Assembly (NCBI RefSeq): GCF_900113445.1
Contig: NZ_FOPJ01000005.1
Coordinates: 1-64,000 of the forward strand
Origin: Corynebacterium spheniscorum
Lineage (GTDB): Bacteria > Actinomycetota > Actinomycetes > Mycobacteriales > Mycobacteriaceae
DNA length: 64,000 nt
Reading direction: 5' to 3'
A program made the translations under genes and the position numbers. Position 1 is the stretch's first letter, and each line of letters starts with the position of its first letter. The notes beneath the pieces were generated by a model. The model had not been told where the DNA came from. It ran no database searches and saw only the letters and a program-made list of their open reading frames with translations. Positions 57,767 through 64,000 of the stretch are shown in pieces.

Positions 57767-59191
57767 TCAATTCCTTTCAGGCAGGTCAGCGGGGCTGGCG
57801 AAGTGACCAGCAACGGCAGTAGCGGCAGCCACCGGTGGGGAGACCAGGTGCGTGCGACCGCCGGGGCCTTGGCGGCCTTCGAAGTTGCGGTTGGAGGTAG
57901 AGGCCGAGCGCTCCCCTGGTTTGAGCTGATCTGGGTTCATACCTAAGCACATGGAGCAACCTGCGGTACGCCATTCAGCACCAGCGGCGCGGAAGATCTC
58001 ATGGAGGCCTTCTTTTTCGGCTTGTTGTTTCACCATGGTGGAAGAAGGCACCACCAGCATGCGCACCGAATCAGCGATCCGGCGGCCGCGCAGAATCTCT
58101 GCGGCTGCGCGGAGATCTTCGATTCGAGCGTTGGTGCAGGATCCTAAGAACACGGTGTCCACGGTGATATCCCGCAGCGGGGTTCCGGGGGTTAGCCCCA
58201 TGTACTTCAGGGCCTTTTCGGCTGCTGCTTTATCCGAATCATTGGTGAAGTCTTCGGGATCCGGGACGGAGGCAGACAGCGGCAAGCCTTGGCCGGGGTT
58301 GGTACCCCAGGTGATAAAAGGCGTAAGGGCTGAGCCATCGATGTCCACGACGGTGTCGAATTGGGCGCCTTCATCGGTACGCAGGGTGCGCCAATAAGCA
58401 ACGGCGTCTTCCCAGTCTCGCCCCTTGGGGGCGAGTTCGCGGCCCTTGAGGTATTCGAAGGTGGTGTCATCCGGGGCGATCATGCCGGCGCGGGCACCTG
58501 CTTCGATGGACATATTGCAAATAGTCATGCGTGCTTCCATCGAGAGCTTTTCGATGGCTTCGCCGCGGTATTCAATCACATAGCCTTGGCCACCGCCGGT
58601 ACCGATCTTGGCGATGATCGCTAGGATCAGGTCCTTGGCGGTTACTCCGGGTTGGAGTTCGCCGCTGACTTCAATGGCCATGGTTTTGAAGGGTTTCAGC
58701 GATAGCGTTTGGGTGGCCATCACGTGTTCCACTTCGGAGGTACCAATACCCATGGCGATAGAGCCAAAGGCCCCGTGGGTGGAGGTGTGGGAGTCGCCGC
58801 AGACGACGGTCATACCGGGCTGGGTAGCGCCGAGTTGCGGACCAACGGTGTGGACGATGCCTTGTTTCACATCGCCCATGGGGTGAAGGCGCACCCCGAA
58901 TTCGGCGCAGTTTTTGCGCAAGGTTTCCACCTGGAGTCGGGAGACTCGGTCATTGATTTCCAGGAGGCTGCCGGTTTCAATGCCTTCGGTGGGGACGTTG
59001 TGGTCTTCGGTTGCCAGGTGCAGGTCCGGTCGGCGGATTTTCCTTCCGCTAAGGCGCAGTCCATCGAAAGCCTGGGGGCTGGTGACTTCGTGGAGCAAGT
59101 GCAGGTCAATATAAATCAGGTCTGGGTCTCCGTCATTGCCGGGGACCACGACGTGGTCGCGCCAGACCTTCTCGGCCAGCGTCAGAGCCAT
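57767..59191 (-). CDS. leuC: 3-isopropylmalate dehydratase large subunit
   Basis: This is the aconitase-like [4Fe-4S] catalytic subunit, 474 residues from the ATG at 59191. It shows [29 protein letters not shown], the cluster cysteines in [12 protein letters not shown] and CSMCLGMN, and [20 protein letters not shown]. It is transcribed with leuD and separated from the divergent regulator gene by 53 bases containing a palindromic operator candidate. Confidence 0.97.
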   Translation of the reverse strand: MALTLAEKVWRDHVVVPGNDGDPDLIYIDLHLLHEVTSPQAFDGLRLSGRKIRRPDLHLATEDHNVPTEGIETGSLLEINDRVSRLQVETLRKNCAEFGVRLHPMGDVKQGIVHTVGPQLGATQPGMTVVCGDSHTSTHGAFGSIAMGIGTSEVEHVMATQTLSLKPFKTMAIEVSGELQPGVTAKDLILAIIAKIGTGGGQGYVIEYRGEAIEKLSMEARMTICNMSIEAGARAGMIAPDDTTFEYLKGRELAPKGRDWEDAVAYWRTLRTDEGAQFDTVVDIDGSALTPFITWGTNPGQGLPLSASVPDPEDFTNDSDKAAAEKALKYMGLTPGTPLRDITVDTVFLGSCTNARIEDLRAAAEILRGRRIADSVRMLVVPSSTMVKQQAEKEGLHEIFRAAGAEWRTAGCSMCLGMNPDQLKPGERSASTSNRNFEGRQGPGGRTHLVSPPVAAATAVAGHFASPADLPERN

Positions 59192-59224
59192 AGCTGATCC
59201 TTCCAGTGGTGCATTCCCATGGGG

Positions 59225-59240
59225 TGAGATGTTAATATCA
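59225..59240. promoter_or_regulatory. ltbR/leuC operator candidate and ltbR promoter
   Basis: TGAGATGTTAATATCA has inverted arms TGAxAT...ATxTCA and sits in the middle of the 53-base divergent interval. TAATAT (59233-59238) within it can be the -10 for the + strand gene whose ATG starts seven bases later, implying a leaderless transcript. An IclR-type regulator bound here could control both directions. From memory LtbR in C. glutamicum binds the same interval. Confidence 0.55.
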
Positions 59241-59244
59241 GTGT

Positions 59245-59949
59245 ATGGGACAGTATATAACATCGGGCATCAAGGTTCTTGACCGAGCGGTACTCATTAT
59301 GAATACCGTCAGCGCGGAACCTTGTTCGCTCTCTGAACTGTGCGAACGCACCGAGCTCCCCCGAGCCACCACCCACCGACTAGCTTCCGCTTTAGAAACT
59401 CACCGCATCTTAAGCCGCGATAGCAATGGGCGCTGGTCCATTGGCCCGGCATTCGCCAGCATTGGGTCTGATGCCAAAGATCACCTGATTTCTGCTGCTA
59501 CTCCGGTGATGGCGGATCTGGTGGCCCGCACCGGGGAGTCAGTTCAAATTTATCAACTCACTGGTGCAACCCGAACTTGTATCGCCGCCCAAGAACCCCC
59601 CTCAGGTTTGCAGAACACTGTGCCCGTGGGTTCCCAAATGTCCTTGGCTGCTGGATCAGCCGCCAAAGTGTTTCTTGCCTTCGCCCCGCAGCTGCAGGAA
59701 TCGCTCACCGATGAAGCTGCTTTTACCCGCCAGGACCTCGATCAGGTACGTGAAGCTGGGCTGGCGGAGTCCGTGGCAGAACGTGAGGTGGGCTTAGCTA
59801 GTCTTTCTGCCCCGGTGTTTAACTCAGCTGGGATGTTTGTTGCGGTGATTTCTATTTCTGGTCCCGCGGAAAGGCTGCGGCCGCATCCGGCGAAGAAGTG
59901 GGGTGCGCAGCTGCAGGAAGCCGCAAGCGAGCTGAGTTCCAGGCTTTAG
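59245..59949 (+). CDS. ltbR: IclR-family regulator of leucine/tryptophan synthesis
   Basis: This 234-residue protein has an N-terminal winged helix-turn-helix ([41 protein letters not shown], residues about 10-50) and a C-terminal IclR effector domain ([35 protein letters not shown]). It is divergent from leuCD, the position of LtbR in C. glutamicum, which represses leuCD and leuB. The gene name rests on position and family. A hairpin terminator follows 11 bases after the stop. Confidence 0.88.
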   Translation: MGQYITSGIKVLDRAVLIMNTVSAEPCSLSELCERTELPRATTHRLASALETHRILSRDSNGRWSIGPAFASIGSDAKDHLISAATPVMADLVARTGESVQIYQLTGATRTCIAAQEPPSGLQNTVPVGSQMSLAAGSAAKVFLAFAPQLQESLTDEAAFTRQDLDQVREAGLAESVAEREVGLASLSAPVFNSAGMFVAVISISGPAERLRPHPAKKWGAQLQEAASELSSRL

Positions 59950-59960
59950 AAAATAAAAAA

Positions 59961-59990
59961 TTCGCTCTCTGCCAAAAGGCGGAGAGCGAA
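59961..59990. terminator. bidirectional terminator between ltbR and tRNA-Glu
   Basis: TTCGCTCTC-x-GCC pairs with GGC-x-GAGAGCGAA around AAAA. On the minus strand it is followed by ATTTTTTATTTT, an excellent signal for the tRNA transcript; on the + strand by TCTTCTTTG, weaker, for ltbR. Confidence 0.9.
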
Positions 59991-59999
59991 TCTTCTTTG

Positions 60000-60072
60000 T
60001 ACCCCGTACGGGATTTGAACCCGTGTTACCGGCGTGAGAGGCCGGCGTCCTAGGCCGCTAGACGAACGGGGC
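60000..60072 (-). tRNA. tRNA-Glu (CTC)
   Basis: The minus strand folds into a 73-nt cloverleaf starting GCCCCGT, with anticodon stem CCGGC/GCCGG around loop CTCTCAC (anticodon CTC) and T arm ACGGG-TTCAAAT-CCCGT. The acceptor ends ACGGGGT, giving a G-U first pair. No CCA is encoded. It follows tRNA-Gln by 22 bases in the same transcript. Confidence 0.95.
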
Positions 60073-60094
60073 GCAGTGGTGTAAAGCACCACAG

Positions 60095-60166
60095 CTGGCC
60101 TACCAGGACTCGAACCTAGAATGACGGTACCAGAAACCGTTGTGTTGCCAATTACACCATAGGCCA
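60095..60166 (-). tRNA. tRNA-Gln (CTG)
   Basis: The minus strand forms a 72-nt cloverleaf starting TGGCCTA, with anticodon stem ACGGT/ACCGT around TTCTGGT (anticodon CTG), T arm CTAGG-TTCGAGT-CCTGG and 3' TAGGCCAG. No CCA is encoded. It shares a promoter with tRNA-Glu and lies next to gltX; in bacteria lacking GlnRS, GltX also charges tRNA-Gln for amidation. Confidence 0.95.
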
Positions 60167-60203
60167 TCGCTGCGACAGCATTTCGTGCTGTGCAACGCTG
60201 ACT

Positions 60204-60232
60204 ACTATAACCGCAGGGCTAGTGCCTTACAA
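60204..60232 (-). promoter_or_regulatory. promoter of the tRNA-Gln/tRNA-Glu unit
   Basis: TTGTAA (60232-60227) and TATAGT (60209-60204) are spaced by exactly 17 bases on the minus strand, close to consensus. The expected start is about 30 bases before the tRNA-Gln 5' end. The interval also contains a CAGCA-cgaaa-TGCTG hairpin. Confidence 0.75.
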
Positions 60233-60247
60233 ATCTGCAGGTAGTCA

Positions 60248-61729
60248 CTAATTTTCCCAGGGGGTTTGAGCTAATGCAGCACGCAGTCGTTTCAGCGTGG
60301 ATTCTTTGCCCAAAAGCTCCATGGATTCAAAAAGCGGCGGGGAGACAGCCGCCCCGGAAATAGCGACCCGCAGCGCACCATAGGCCTTGCGGGGCTTGAG
60401 CTCGAGGCGCTCAATCAACGCCCCGGACAAAGCAGCCTCAATATTCGCGGTGCTCCACTCTGCAATGCCCTCTAGTGCGGCAATGCCTTCGGTGAGCGGT
60501 TCGACGGCATCTTCCTTGAGGTTCTTACGCGCGGATTTTTCATCCAAGGTGAGTTCCTCATCGGGGGTCACCAAGAAGCTCATCAGCCCATAGGCATCAC
60601 CGAGGGTCTTGATGCGGGTTTGGACTAGGTCGGCGGCGATCGCGAACTTATCTTCTGGGTATTCACCGAAGTCGGTGTACTCATCGAGGTAAGCGCGAAG
60701 CCGTGCGGCGAAATCATCCTTTTCGAGCAGGCGAATGTGATCCGCGTTGATGGCTTCTAGCTTCTTTTGATCGAAGCGTGCGGGGTTGCCGAGCACATCA
60801 GCCACATCGAAGTTGACGATGAGTTCTTCGGTGCCGAAAATATCGCGATCAGCAGAAAGCGACCAGCCCAGCAGTGCCAGGTAGTTCAACATCCCTTCGG
60901 GGATGATGCCGGCATCGCGGTGGTTAAAGAGGTTGGATTGGGGGTCGCGCTTGGAGAGCTTCTTATTGCCTTCGCCCATGACGAAAGGCAGGTGCCCAAA
61001 TTGTGGGGTTTCTTTGGCTACACCGATGCGCTTAAGAGCCTCATAGAGCGCTAATTGGCGGGGGGTGGAAGAAAGTAGGTCTTCACCGCGCAGCACATGG
61101 GTGACTTCCATGAGCGCATCATCGACGGGGTTAACCAGGGTATACAGCGGTTGCCCATTGGAGCGCGCCACCACATAGTCCGGTTGGGTGGAGGATTTGA
61201 ATTCCATATGTCCGCGGACCAGGTCTTCCCAGACCCAATCTTGGTCGGGCATGCGTAAGCGCCACACAGGTTTGCGGCCTTCGGCTTTAAAAGCTGCGAT
61301 TTCTTCTTCGCTTAGGTTGCGGTCGTAGTTGTCATAGCCGAGCTTGGGGTCGCGGCCGGCGGCGCGGTGACGTTCTTCGACTTCTTCGGCAGTGGAGTAG
61401 GCCGGATACACTTCCCCAGCTTCGATGAGCTTGTTGAGGACATCTTGGTAGATCTCCATGCGCTGGCTTTGGCGATAGGGTGCATGCGGTCCGCCTTTGA
61501 CTACCCCCTCGTCCCAGTCGAGGCCCAACCAGGTCAGCGAGTCAATAATCGCTTGGTAGGACTCTTCGGAGTCACGGGCAGCATCCGTGTCTTCGATTCG
61601 GAAAATGAGTTTGCCGCCGGTGTGGCGGGCGTAGGCCCAGTTGAATAGTGCGGTTCGCACCATGCCAACATGTGGCGTTCCCGTTGGGGAGGGACAGAAT
61701 CGTACGCGAACATCAGTCATGTCGTTCAT
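60248..61729 (-). CDS. gltX: glutamyl-tRNA synthetase
   Basis: This class I enzyme charges tRNA-Glu, and in many actinobacteria also tRNA-Gln (non-discriminating). The 493-residue protein has the HIGH-type motif [22 protein letters not shown]-loop KKLSKRD (KMSKS type), [19 protein letters not shown] and a C-terminal anticodon-binding domain. It lies just upstream of the two cognate tRNA genes on the same strand and diverges from isochorismate synthase. In-frame ATGs at residues 1 and 4 are both possible. Confidence 0.96.
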   Translation of the reverse strand: MNDMTDVRVRFCPSPTGTPHVGMVRTALFNWAYARHTGGKLIFRIEDTDAARDSEESYQAIIDSLTWLGLDWDEGVVKGGPHAPYRQSQRMEIYQDVLNKLIEAGEVYPAYSTAEEVEERHRAAGRDPKLGYDNYDRNLSEEEIAAFKAEGRKPVWRLRMPDQDWVWEDLVRGHMEFKSSTQPDYVVARSNGQPLYTLVNPVDDALMEVTHVLRGEDLLSSTPRQLALYEALKRIGVAKETPQFGHLPFVMGEGNKKLSKRDPQSNLFNHRDAGIIPEGMLNYLALLGWSLSADRDIFGTEELIVNFDVADVLGNPARFDQKKLEAINADHIRLLEKDDFAARLRAYLDEYTDFGEYPEDKFAIAADLVQTRIKTLGDAYGLMSFLVTPDEELTLDEKSARKNLKEDAVEPLTEGIAALEGIAEWSTANIEAALSGALIERLELKPRKAYGALRVAISGAAVSPPLFESMELLGKESTLKRLRAALAQTPWEN

Positions 61730-61752
61730 AGTAGCGAGTAGAGATAGACTGG

Positions 61753-62871
61753 GTGACCATGTGTGTTCGGCCCCCTGCCACCGCCCCCGACTTCCTGCTA
61801 TCTCGAGCCCATGGCTCGGTGCGTACTCAAGGATGCCTCGGGAGCTTTAAAGACCCATGGGATGCTGTGGATGCCCTGCATAAAGGGGAGGCCGAGATGG
61901 TGGTCGGGGCACTGCCTTTTGACCGCAGTGAAACTGCAGCATTAACCATCCCGGAAAAAATTGTTCGCGAAGAAGGCCCGCTGGAGCCGCACTCTTATTA
62001 TCGGCAGGGCCCGGGCAGTATCTTGCATGCTCGCGTTAGCGGGATGGATCCGGAACCAGATGAACACCTTGATCGCGTCAATGCTGCGATCGCCACAATC
62101 CGTACCTCGCGCTTAGACAAGGTGGTGCTGGCGCGAGCGGTTGATATTGCTTTTTCTGAGCGCGTGGATCCACGACTGGTGGCGGCGCGGCTGATTGATA
62201 ATTCCTACCACCGCGATGGTTTCATTGCGGACCTCTCCCCTGCCGGCGCGGAGTATGAAGGCCATATGTTGGTGGGGTCTTCCCCGGAGGTATTGGTACG
62301 CCGCCAAGGCGACCAGGTAACCGCGTACCCGCTGGCTGGTTCTGCAGCGCGGCATCCAGACCGTGACCGTGATGCGGTGGTCGCGCAGCAATTGCGCACC
62401 AGTAAAAAAGATTTGGCTGAGCACCGTTATGTGGTGGATCATCTGCAACGCTTATTGGTCCCGGTGTGCTCGGAGCTCAGTATTGCTAAGCACCCGGAAT
62501 TAACGCGCACCAATGAGATGTGGCATTTGGCTACTCCGATTCGCGGTACTTTGAAGCGCGCGGATATGAATGCCTTGGAGTTGGCGGTGCTGGTGCATCC
62601 CACACCGGCTATTTGCGGTACTCCAACAGATGCTGCGGAGTCTTTGATCCGAACAGCAGAATCCGCCCGCGGCTTTTATGCCGGGGCGGTGGGTTGGTGT
62701 GATCGTGATGGTGATGGTGAATATATGGTGGCGATTCGCTGCGCCGAGGTTGCTGGCGATTGGGCCCGCGCCTGGGCGGGTGGCGGCATCGTCGCGGACT
62801 CCAACGCCATTGAGGAGTATGAGGAGACCACGGCGAAGCTGCGCACCATTATGCGTTCGCTGGGGCTTTAG
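61753..62871 (+). CDS. isochorismate synthase
   Basis: This chorismate-utilising enzyme converts chorismate to isochorismate for menaquinone or catechol siderophores. The 372-residue protein (GTG at 61753; ATG two codons later) has [38 protein letters not shown], a family equivalent of [10 protein letters not shown] and [14 protein letters not shown] with [22 protein letters not shown]. No other men or ent gene is adjacent, so the pathway is not fixed by context (MenF versus EntC). It diverges from gltX. Confidence 0.9.
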   Translation: MTMCVRPPATAPDFLLSRAHGSVRTQGCLGSFKDPWDAVDALHKGEAEMVVGALPFDRSETAALTIPEKIVREEGPLEPHSYYRQGPGSILHARVSGMDPEPDEHLDRVNAAIATIRTSRLDKVVLARAVDIAFSERVDPRLVAARLIDNSYHRDGFIADLSPAGAEYEGHMLVGSSPEVLVRRQGDQVTAYPLAGSAARHPDRDRDAVVAQQLRTSKKDLAEHRYVVDHLQRLLVPVCSELSIAKHPELTRTNEMWHLATPIRGTLKRADMNALELAVLVHPTPAICGTPTDAAESLIRTAESARGFYAGAVGWCDRDGDGEYMVAIRCAEVAGDWARAWAGGGIVADSNAIEEYEETTAKLRTIMRSLGL

Positions 62872-63674
62872 GCCCTTTCCACGGGGGAACCGAGCTTACC
62901 GAGACCCGGAATTTCGATCTCAATGAAATCACCGGGCTCCATGGCTTCGGTACCGGCAGGTGAGCCGGTGCAAATCACATCGCCGGGCAGCAGGGTCATC
63001 GAGGCGGTAATGAACTCGATGATCTCCCCTAGGTTCATGATCATCTGGTTGGAGTTGGAGTCCTGCTTAATGGTGGTGACACCCTTGTGAGTGAGATGGG
63101 CTTTAATCGGCAGGTTGGTGGTGTCGATGGAGTCGATATCGGTTTCAATCCAAGGACCCAGCGGGCAGAAAGTATCAATGCCTTTAGCGCGGGCCCATTG
63201 GCCATCTTTAAATTGCAGGTCACGCGAGGACACATCATTGACGATGGTGAACCCGCGGATCACGCTCTTCCAATCCGCGGCCTTAACGTTCTTGCAGGCG
63301 CGGCCAACAATCATGGCTAATTCACCTTCGAATTCGACCTTGGTGGCGAACTCGGGGATACGGATGGCTGCGCCTGGCCCAATGACCGCTGTTGGGGGCT
63401 TGAGGAAGAGGGTGGGTGGTAGGTGTTCAGCTGATTTTTTAAAGACTTCGGCGACGTGGTCGGCATAATTACGGCCGATGGCGACGATCTTGCCCGGCAG
63501 CATGGGGGCAAGGAGTCGGACGTCGGCGAGTGGCCATTCGCGGCCGCTAAACACGGGGTCAGTAAATGGGGTGCCTTCAATTTCTTTGGCAATCAAATTG
63601 GGCTCTTCGCCTTCAATGACGCAGAAACACATTCCCTCGGGGGTGGCAATTCTTCCAAAGCGCATGCGGAACAT
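62868..63674 (-). CDS. FAH-family hydrolase/decarboxylase (Cg1458-like oxaloacetate decarboxylase)
   Basis: This 268-residue fumarylacetoacetate hydrolase family enzyme has AIGRNYADHVAE, KVEFEGELAMIVGR (metal-binding glutamates), TIVNDVSSRDLQFKDGQWARAKGIDTFCPLGPW and GDVICTGSPAGTEAM. In C. glutamicum the syntenic gene (cg1458, near gltX) encodes a soluble oxaloacetate decarboxylase; that assignment here is by position and family recollection. Its stop overlaps the convergent isochorismate synthase stop in TTAG. Confidence 0.85.
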   Translation of the reverse strand: MFRMRFGRIATPEGMCFCVIEGEEPNLIAKEIEGTPFTDPVFSGREWPLADVRLLAPMLPGKIVAIGRNYADHVAEVFKKSAEHLPPTLFLKPPTAVIGPGAAIRIPEFATKVEFEGELAMIVGRACKNVKAADWKSVIRGFTIVNDVSSRDLQFKDGQWARAKGIDTFCPLGPWIETDIDSIDTTNLPIKAHLTHKGVTTIKQDSNSNQMIMNLGEIIEFITASMTLLPGDVICTGSPAGTEAMEPGDFIEIEIPGLGKLGSPVERA

Positions 63675-63705
63675 CGTACGCCACGGGGGTAATCAACTTA
63701 GGTAA

Positions 63706-64000
63706 TTAGGGGTTGGCAAGCTGCTTCACTGTTCGAGCTTTGGTGTGCGCTAATTGGGCTAAATACAATTCGGCACAGCTCAGCGCGTCACTGAGTGCAT
63801 CATGGCGGCGATGATTAACGGGAAGACCATAGCGTTCCCGTACCCGAGGTAAGCGCAGGTCTTCTCCACGTGGGTAGGTGCTCATGCGTTCCATGTGGCG
63901 GCGTTCGATGGCGAAAGTGTCGATCACCGCGGGGATTTTCAAGGCGGCGCCGAAGTGTTCTTGGCAGGCCGCTGAGAGGAATTGAGTTTCAATAGCCGAG
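63706..64000 (-). CDS. 3'-5' exonuclease (DnaQ-like, partial at window edge)
   Basis: The last 97 codons of a DEDDh exonuclease lie here; the N-terminal part is beyond the right edge. The visible end contains VIDTFAIERRH, LPRVRERYGLP and the C-terminal catalytic HDALSDALSCAELY (exo III histidine and aspartate). By position it matches the dnaQ2-type gene of C. glutamicum next to the FAH gene. It would act in DNA proofreading or repair; the exact family cannot be fixed from a fragment. Confidence 0.85.
   Translation of the reverse strand, partial: SAIETQFLSAACQEHFGAALKIPAVIDTFAIERRHMERMSTYPRGEDLRLPRVRERYGLPVNHRRHDALSDALSCAELYLAQLAHTKARTVKQLANP

Overview
This window comes from a Corynebacterium-type chromosome (Actinobacteria, moderately high G+C). 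The evidence is the gene order dnaQ-like / FAH oxaloacetate decarboxylase / gltX / tRNA-Gln-tRNA-Glu / ltbR-leuCD / mutT1 / gpsA / ddl / thiL / ung / recG / coaD / polA / rpsA / ptsG / coaE / uvrB / uvrA / infC-rpmI-rplT / pheST / argCJBDFRGH / tyrS / rrn. From memory this matches the C. glutamicum backbone. Supporting signs are the DUF3515, DUF222-HNH and HelD-type proteins and several apparently leaderless genes. Most genes lie on the minus strand, so transcription generally runs from high to low coordinates.

Region 1-16.4 kb (minus) holds translation and arginine genes. The left edge is the leader of an rRNA operon whose 16S gene lies outside the window. Upstream of it are tyrS, a Trm112-like protein and a complete arginine operon (argC-J-B-D-F-R-G-H) behind an ArgR-box promoter. 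Then come pheST, with a short tandem repeat in its leader, a SpoU rRNA methyltransferase, and the infC-rpmI-rplT operon. infC appears to start at an ATC codon, downstream of a terminator-like hairpin in its leader.

Region 16.7-22.4 kb is the most unusual part. Eight minus-strand genes encode small single-pass membrane-anchored proteins. Each has a short cytoplasmic tail, one transmembrane helix, a Ser/Thr-rich linker and a four-cysteine extracellular domain. Six of them are three tandem copies of a two-gene unit (type B followed by type A), flanked by one relative on each side. A ninth, tiny one-TM ORF sits between this array and infC. No function can be assigned.

Region 22.5-39 kb holds uvrA, an MBL-fold hydrolase, a DoxX protein with a charged helical tail, a HelD-type RNA-polymerase-associated ATPase translationally coupled to a CPxC membrane protein, two universal stress proteins, uvrB, a permease pair (DUF318 plus TIGR03943), coaE, the glucose PTS permease ptsG and rpsA.

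Region 39-48.2 kb holds a methyltransferase, polA, an unusual short tRNA-Leu(CAA), a DUF368 (PopT-like) lipid carrier transporter, a complete polar amino acid ABC importer, a DUF222-HNH protein, coaD, rsmD and a stand-alone biotinyl-type domain protein.

Region 48.2-64 kb holds recG, a DAK2-domain protein, ung, thiL, a duplicated DUF3515 protein, ddl, gpsA, mutT1, leuDC with the divergent regulator ltbR, tRNA-Glu and tRNA-Gln next to gltX, isochorismate synthase, an FAH-family enzyme and a truncated DEDDh exonuclease at the right edge. I saw no insertion sequence, prophage, CRISPR array or origin.
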